Positions 58,351 to 64,000 of a stretch of DNA of 64,000 bases are shown here, piece by piece. The stretch comes from Lumnitzera littorea. Its lineage: Eukaryota > Streptophyta > Magnoliopsida > Myrtales > Combretaceae. Location of the stretch: contig JAMXBB010000009.1 in assembly GCA_024138015.1 (NCBI GenBank), positions 44,033,298 to 44,097,297 on the forward strand, read 5' to 3'. Both the position numbers and the translations under genes were made by a program. Positions within the stretch are counted from its first letter, which is position 1; each line of letters opens with the position of its first letter. The notes under the pieces were generated by a model, which saw nothing but the letters and a program-made list of their open reading frames with translations, was not told where the DNA came from and searched no databases.

Positions 58351-61300
58351 TAACAGTACATGTCAGTCTTTCTTATTGATTACACCATGTTACTCAAAAC
58401 TCTCGAAAATAACCCGTAGAATAAGTCCTTAAAGAATTGCATAGCTAGACTCATGTATTTTAATTCTCATTATAATTATTATGTGCTTGAATATTTAATT
58501 ACAAGATCCTATATGCATAATTCACTTAACCACTACTAGACTCATAGCTTTTTTTTTTTTTTTCCTTTCTTCCTTTTGAATTCTCTTTTCTCAAAGCACA
58601 CATTTTGGTGATGTTTTCCTAGATGTTTTGTATTTAACTACACATTGCTATTGCATGTTACTATTATGAAACAAAGAAACCCAAGAAGGGAAAAAAGCAA
58701 GTACAAGACTATTACCTGTATGAATTATGAAGTGCTACCTTAAGTTGTAATGAAAGAACTCAAATCAAGACAACTTACTTGCCTCTAATAGATTTCACTT
58801 AATGTCAAATGTAATACTAAGTAAAACTTTTGGCAAGAGATAAAAAGTAGAATAGATGATATCGATTCAAGCATTTTATCTGAAACAATAGATGACATGA
58901 ATATCACTAAACATGAATGAATTCGATGACATTAATAATGCATGTTTTTGTACTTTAACTTTATGGCATATAAGTGGCTTATTATAGTTTTAATCACTAA
59001 CACAAGTTCTTCTAGGTCCCTATCTTGATAGCTATTCATTTTACTTGAAATATTATTCATTCAGTAATCTACTTTGTAAGACAAGGTTTCTATTTAAAAG
59101 AAAAAAATCTCCAAACCTTTAATATGATACATAGAGAGATTTTTAAAAAGCATGATCAAGCAAGCATGCTAATAGGACCCAACATGTATCTAATCCTAAA
59201 AAGAAAAAAAGAAAAAGAAAAATGGTTTGATTCGATTTGGTTTGTGTTTCGAACCATTATTGCCATATTATAAATTTTTCTATAGTATTCAAATCTAAGG
59301 ATTACACTTTACAATATCATTGAAATCTAAGAATTGTTCTACGTAAATAACGTTGGATTTTTTTTTTTTTTTTTTTTTTACTCTATTGAAATTTGAAGGA
59401 TAAGAAATGACAATTCATATAAGTATTAAAAGGAATTGAGAAATACAGTAATGAATGAGTCACTAAAAGGAAATTCATGAGGATAGGTTACAAATTACCA
59501 TTCAATATATTCTATAATAACAAGTCATATTAAATTGTTATTTGGTATATTTGGAGTGCAACTAGATATGATTGCTTATAGCCAAGAATGGATCAAATAT
59601 CTAATATAAAATGGTCAAACATTAGTTGATAAATGTAAAAAAAATTTGGTTACTAAGACATGATTGGAGATGTATGATTTCTATCCTTGAATAAGGAAAA
59701 CCGTGCTCAAACTCCTAAACTCTTGCCAATTTTACAATTTAATCGTAAATCATCCATCAATGTCAACTGAAGTATTAAACCCCTTGAAAACTTATAGTTC
59801 GGTGCAATTTGATCCATTTTTTAGACTTATTATGTCACATGTCATATTAAAAAAATTATTGGCAAAAAATGGACTAAAAGGCACCAAAAAAAAAAAAAAG
59901 AAAAAGACTTGTGCTCAATGACACTTCCAAAAGATAAGAATCACTCATTAGGTCTCTAATAAAAAATGGGATTAGTGTTACCGATCCATGCTAAAACTAT
60001 AAGTAATTACTGGCATTTAGTTAAAAAAAGAGCAAGCTAGACAAAATATCTAGTGCATTTCTTATTAGCAAAATTGATGTGATACTGTATAAAGAGCCCC
60101 TTAAGGTACAGGATAAAAATTTAAAAAATTACACCATCTAATTAGTAGAATTTCACTAGAAAAGAATCATATGGCACAAAAATTTCGTCCATAGACAAAA
60201 TAAACATATTCTACATATTTTTAGGTTTACCCTCCTATACTTAAAAGGAATATGTACCAATGTGACATGAAAGGATTGGTATATTCTTTATCTTATGTTA
60301 TTCTATTTTTCTGTCTTCTATCCCTTATTCAATTTTTTTGTTTTTTATTTTATTTTTTTACCGTATCATCCTAATAATTAAATAATATCTTAATAATTAG
60401 ATGGGTATCCTTATATCTACCATAAGATTAGAAATAGAGTGAAATTGTTATTGATTTTATCATCAATGAAGCATAAGCATGAAAATTGATCTAGTATTAG
60501 AAAATGAACACAACACAATAAGAAATACAATTATACAATATTGATATGATATGCGATAGAAAAGACTCGATATAATACGAATAAGTATGACTATATACTG
60601 TTAACTAATTATTTACGAATGAACAATGCCCTCCCTCATTTCCAAATAATAATCATTTCTTAGAAAAGAAGGCTAAGTGGTTCAAGATATAGAATTCATG
60701 GTGCTATATAGAAACATGATAAAACTTTCATTGAAAACCCTAAGAATAGTCAATTAGAGCCTTGAATCATGATTACATTATTAAACCTTAATTTATTGAC
60801 TTTCATTCAATACATGTAAATATGATAGAACTTTCACTAAAAGATCTCAATAACCGTTCACATTTGATGTGCGTATACATGTGAGAGACATATATATATA
60901 TAGAGAGAGTGAGTGAGTCAGAGTGATACCTAGAGTTGGAGTGAATGAGAAATTGTCGAATGTGAGCAATTGTTGAATCAAAGTGGAGTGAGTGAGCAAT
61001 GTCCAATAGAGATAGTCGAAAAAATAAGACCAATTGTCCAATAATATAATCAGAGTGATGAAAGAGCAATTTCTGAATGGAGATATTCTAATATAATAAG
61101 ATCCAAAAGATGTTTTAGGTTTTGTTCGGTAAAAAAGAAAAGAAGCGACCAGTTTTATTTTTTTCGATTTTAATTTTTGTTTGATAAAAAAGAAAAGAAG
61201 TGACCAGTTTTGTTTTTATGATGGAAAGAGAAAAGGTGAAGGAGGGTTTTTACTAGCAGTAAATTTTGTTTGTCAATATGCTCGCCACATGGGATATTGG

Positions 61301-61472
61301 GCAGGTTGATTAATATAGGAGTGTAGCTGGGAACACTTATACTTTCTAGTGATCAAAGTTCCTCGTTATGTTATTTTTAAAAAATAAAAAATAAAAATAC
61401 CTACCAAATGAGAAAAAAAAACCGAAAGAAAGTTCCCCAAAGTCGCAACCAAAAACCAAATTTGTATTAGTG
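58351..61472. other. CACTA 5' non-coding part and right terminus
   Basis: No coding sequence. It contains poly(T)/poly(A) tracts (58552-58564, 59359-59380, 59886-59900). At 61122-61220 two copies of a motif (GATAAAAAAGAAAAGAAG then TGACCAGTTTT) lie 58 bases apart and may be subterminal repeats. The end TATTAGTG (to 61472) is followed by ATA. Overlapping minus-strand frames at 60803-61069 are low-complexity and not believed. Confidence 0.5.
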
Positions 61473-61573
61473 ATAATACGATATTCTTGTTATTCATTAA
61501 CCTTCTTGTCTTCCTTCACATCTTAAAACATATTTTTAAGACCAATTGTTTGTGTCTCTTCACTTCCGTAAGA

Positions 61574-61939
61574 ATGGCTGCATTTGCCACCATGTGCAAA
61601 TATATTGTGATTATCACAATTATCAACTGCCATGAAATTTATACTTCTCAAGGAAGGCTATTAAAATCAAATGATGACAAAGCAAAAGGGTCGATCTCTC
61701 CTGTTATGCCAAACCCGAAGGTTGGTTTTGGCCTGACCAATGCGGCCAAAACTGACGATTTCCGACCTACAACACCCGGGAAGAGTCCTGGAGCCGGTCA
61801 TCCCGCCGTGACGAGGAAACCTCATAATGAAGCAAAAAAATAATCCGAGAACAACTTTCAAATCACAAAGAAAGGTCCGGGTCACAGTCCTGGTGTTGGA
61901 CATTTGTTCCAATCAAAGAAAGCAGAACCAAAAATATAA
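61574..61939 (+). pseudogene. CEP precursor, copy C (promoterless, premature stop)
   Basis: Homologous to copies A and B along its whole length, starting MAAFATMCKYIVII. The signal peptide core (IVIITIINC), GRLLKSND, PKVGFGLTNAAKT and CEP motif 1 (residues 62-76, DFRPTTPGKSPGAGH) are intact. An in-frame TAA at 61841-61843 follows the codon run GCA-AAA-AAA where copy B has GAA-GAA. Downstream the same frame continues to encode GPGHSPGVGH, QSKKAEPKI and the ancestral stop at 61937-61939. The open part is thus 89 residues with one CEP motif. Upstream homology to other CEP genes ends at the transposon edge near 61473; the matching promoter is 13 kb away. An in-frame ATG at 61487 is not favoured. 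If transcribed from the transposon, the single-motif product could still be secreted. Confidence 0.85.
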
Positions 61940-62164
61940 AGACAATATCCTGTGCAGACACGATGAAGCATCTGTTTGTGAATTCTAGCACTTCTTGATA
62001 CCACTTCAACTTTCATCCTGTTTAAAAAAATCCTTGTAATATGTCAATTTCTTCGTTTCATCTAGCTACTAGTTGTCTCGAAAGGGAAATTAAGGTTGGC
62101 TCAATTCATGGATACAAAAGTAAATAAAAGGAGCCTCCATCAATGTAAACATTTTATCGTCTAT

Positions 62165-62170
62165 AATAAA
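62165..62170 (+). terminator. CEP-C polyadenylation signal
   Basis: AATAAA about 225 bases after the ancestral stop, in sequence homologous to the CEP-B 3' UTR (GTAAACAT... then AATAAAAGAATTTCTTT). Confidence 0.55.
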
Positions 62171-64000
62171 AGAATTTCTTTGGATATTACGTCGTTCATA
62201 AAGAATGTTATTAAGTGAACTATGATTCCATCATTATTGGCATGGGTTATGGCAACAACAGATTTGCCTCCTTTGATCCATATTTCAACAACAATTTACT
62301 TTGAGTGATATGTTAATTGCTATGTTAATTAACGGACAGCCCATCCTATCATATTAACTATTATAAGTTTCTATAAATACCTTTATGTATCAAATTTTTA
62401 TTTATCGCTCTCTACCATTAAGTAATCAATATTTAGAATATTACTTCTAGCGAAGCGAGCTAATATAGTCAAATCATTCTATTTTTATCAGATTGATACA
62501 AATTGGACAGATCGCATGGGATAAGATAAGAATAGATCGAGTAGTATTCATAATAAAATTACATTTCAAATACATAGTTGGCCCCACTATCGCATATGGT
62601 TCCATTGCATACTTAATTAGTTAAACTTCATTCAGTTTTACAAGCCATGGAATTTTTGAAGGATTGCAGCCAATCCAGTGCAATTTTCATAGAAAGAGGA
62701 GGGATAATCAATCATTTCTAAGTAAGAATGTTCATTCGAGCATTGGTGGGATCATCCGGCTCCACTATCTTCAACCGAATGTAAATCCAGCTTTGGAGTC
62801 AGTTGACCAGGACATCATGGAATGTGCTCTATTTCGTTTCCCCTTTTAAAATTAATTATTGTCTCAACTTCTTTCCTGCTCTTGTTGAGGGTTATAAATA
62901 GACCATCGAGTTTTAGTTTAGACTTGGCTACATCCCGTGGAAGTTGGCTTAATCATATTGCCTTTGCCTATGTCTAGATCCCAATAAGTTTGGTCTCTAT
63001 GAGTAAGAGTGCAGTACTACATCAAAAGTTTTGTATAGTATTCCTTTATGAAATCTAGTAATCATTAGTAAATAAGGGTCTTGCTATTTTAGTAGCTTTT
63101 TTTTTTTTTTTTAATCCTCTCTCCTATTTCTGATCTATTATTCATTGATTCCTGTGATTCAATCATGTTTTCTTCCCCTATGTGCCCAAGACATCTTCAT
63201 TGAATGAACTTAAATTTGGTGGATGAGAACAAATCTAATGGTTCATAATAATTTATACCTAAATGCAAAAAGGTATTATCGATTATTCTGGTAATTTTCA
63301 TAAGATTTATAATATGATTAAATAATAGTTAGATTTAAATAAATCACAAAAGAATTAATTATTCTCAAAATGTTAGAGTAAATTGCATATGGACTATCTT
63401 AAAAATTTATATTTTGATAGAATGTGAGACTCGAATTACTCAATACCTATACAAGTTATGTAGTTCAATATGATTTAAGGCTTTTGAAAAAATATTGTTT
63501 GAATTAAGTCAAACTTCAACATAAGTTACAAAAATTAGAAGAAGAGTTCTAGTATGGTCTATTTTCTAAAATAATGTATATAGAGTATTTAATATCAATA
63601 AAACATATTTTTATTAGGATCGCTTAATAATTATTGGAAACTCAAAACTTGAGTTCCGAAATATGATGAACCTTTAGAGGTAAATTATATAACTTATAAA
63701 AATAATATTTTGGAGTTGAATAGCATATAGTGTAATTATATATTCATACAATATATGTTATATGTACCCGAAATGCTAATATATTAATATAACATACTAA
63801 ATAATAGATAAAATATGTATTTAATTCCTAAAAAATTAGCAAAAATATAAAACAACATGTAACACTTGGAATCAACCATAGCATGAATTTCTAACACTAG
63901 AAAAGCTGCATGGTGAGTTGCCAACATTAAAACTAAATTTATAGGTATTGCAACAAATAATATATGAATGGACACTTAGAAATTCACTTTTCCCTTTCCA
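62171..64000. other. AT-rich downstream stretch
   Basis: No supported gene. A 61-codon frame at 62664-62849 lies in a slightly less AT-rich block but matches nothing recognised. A poly(T) tract lies at 63099-63112. A short motif GTGATATGTTAATTG-CTATGTTAATTAACGG lies near 62307-62335. Confidence 0.5.

Larger units (their letters stand above)
48357..61472 (-). mobile_element. CACTA (En/Spm) DNA transposon, 13.1 kb, rearranged
   Basis: The left end CACTACAAAAATGAG (48357) and the right end TTTGTATTAGTG (to 61472) give CACTA...TAGTG termini. They are flanked by ATA at 48354-48356 and at 61473-61475, the 3 bp duplication typical of this superfamily. Beyond the CACTA core the inverted repeat is poor. 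The minus strand encodes TNP2-type transposase pieces (57838-54865) and, further along, a Transposase_24/TNP1-like region (about 50600-49080). The interior contains a duplicated segment pair (51308-51850 and 57817-58350; 51209-51290 and 54459-54540), so it is probably a composite of a near-complete and an internally deleted copy. All reading frames are broken. It sits between the CEP-C promoter and CEP-C coding region. Confidence 0.75.

Noticed and set aside
61487..61573. Extended N-terminus of CEP-C from an upstream ATG
   Set aside because: The 29 extra residues are not shared with CEP-A or CEP-B, and the conserved MAA start lies at 61574 directly before the signal peptide.

Overview
The window is plant nuclear DNA, most likely from a dicot. 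It is very AT-rich, with microsatellites and long poly(A)/poly(T) tracts, and has no compact bacterial-style gene layout. Its recognisable sequence is plant transposable elements plus a plant-specific secreted peptide family. I cannot name the species. No rRNA, tRNA, CRISPR or operon was found.

The host genes are a tandem, same-strand cluster of three intronless CEP (C-TERMINALLY ENCODED PEPTIDE) precursor genes. CEP-A (20176-20538) and CEP-B (30600-30959) look intact. Each has an N-terminal signal peptide, a variable pro-region and two CEP motifs. CEP-C is broken in two ways. Its promoter-like block (about 48105-48356, with a TATA box at 48324) is separated from its reading frame (61574-61939) by about 13.1 kb of CACTA (En/Spm) transposon DNA. 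Its reading frame also has an in-frame stop at 61841 between the two CEP motifs. The three upstream regions share conserved blocks ending in a TATAAATA box.

Layout: 1-6 kb is AT-rich DNA with a possible SINE, a LINE ORF1 relic, a 375 bp tandem duplication and a Mutator-like MITE. 6.1-12.8 kb is a large imperfect inverted repeat, interrupted in one arm by about 4.3 kb of foreign DNA and in the other by an inverted-repeat MITE. 13-19.5 kb is mostly non-coding, with one unrecognised 107-codon frame at 17.3 kb. 19.5-31.2 kb holds CEP-A, a LINE relic, a tiny TBC-domain exon remnant and CEP-B. 31.7-42.2 kb is a minus-strand Ty1/copia retrotransposon of the SIRE/Maximus type, with an extra env-like region after pol and one truncated LTR. 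42.2-45 kb is a plus-strand Ty3/gypsy remnant into which the copia element appears to have inserted. 45-48 kb is non-coding repeat-like DNA with a strong G-quadruplex candidate. 48.1-61.9 kb is CEP-C split by the CACTA element. 62-64 kb holds the CEP-C 3' UTR and AT-rich sequence.

Together, this is a small tandem family of nitrogen/root-signalling peptide genes being broken up by transposons. One copy is intact and near-canonical, one has a diverged first peptide, and one has its promoter split off and its second peptide cut off. All transposon proteins here carry multiple stops and look dead.
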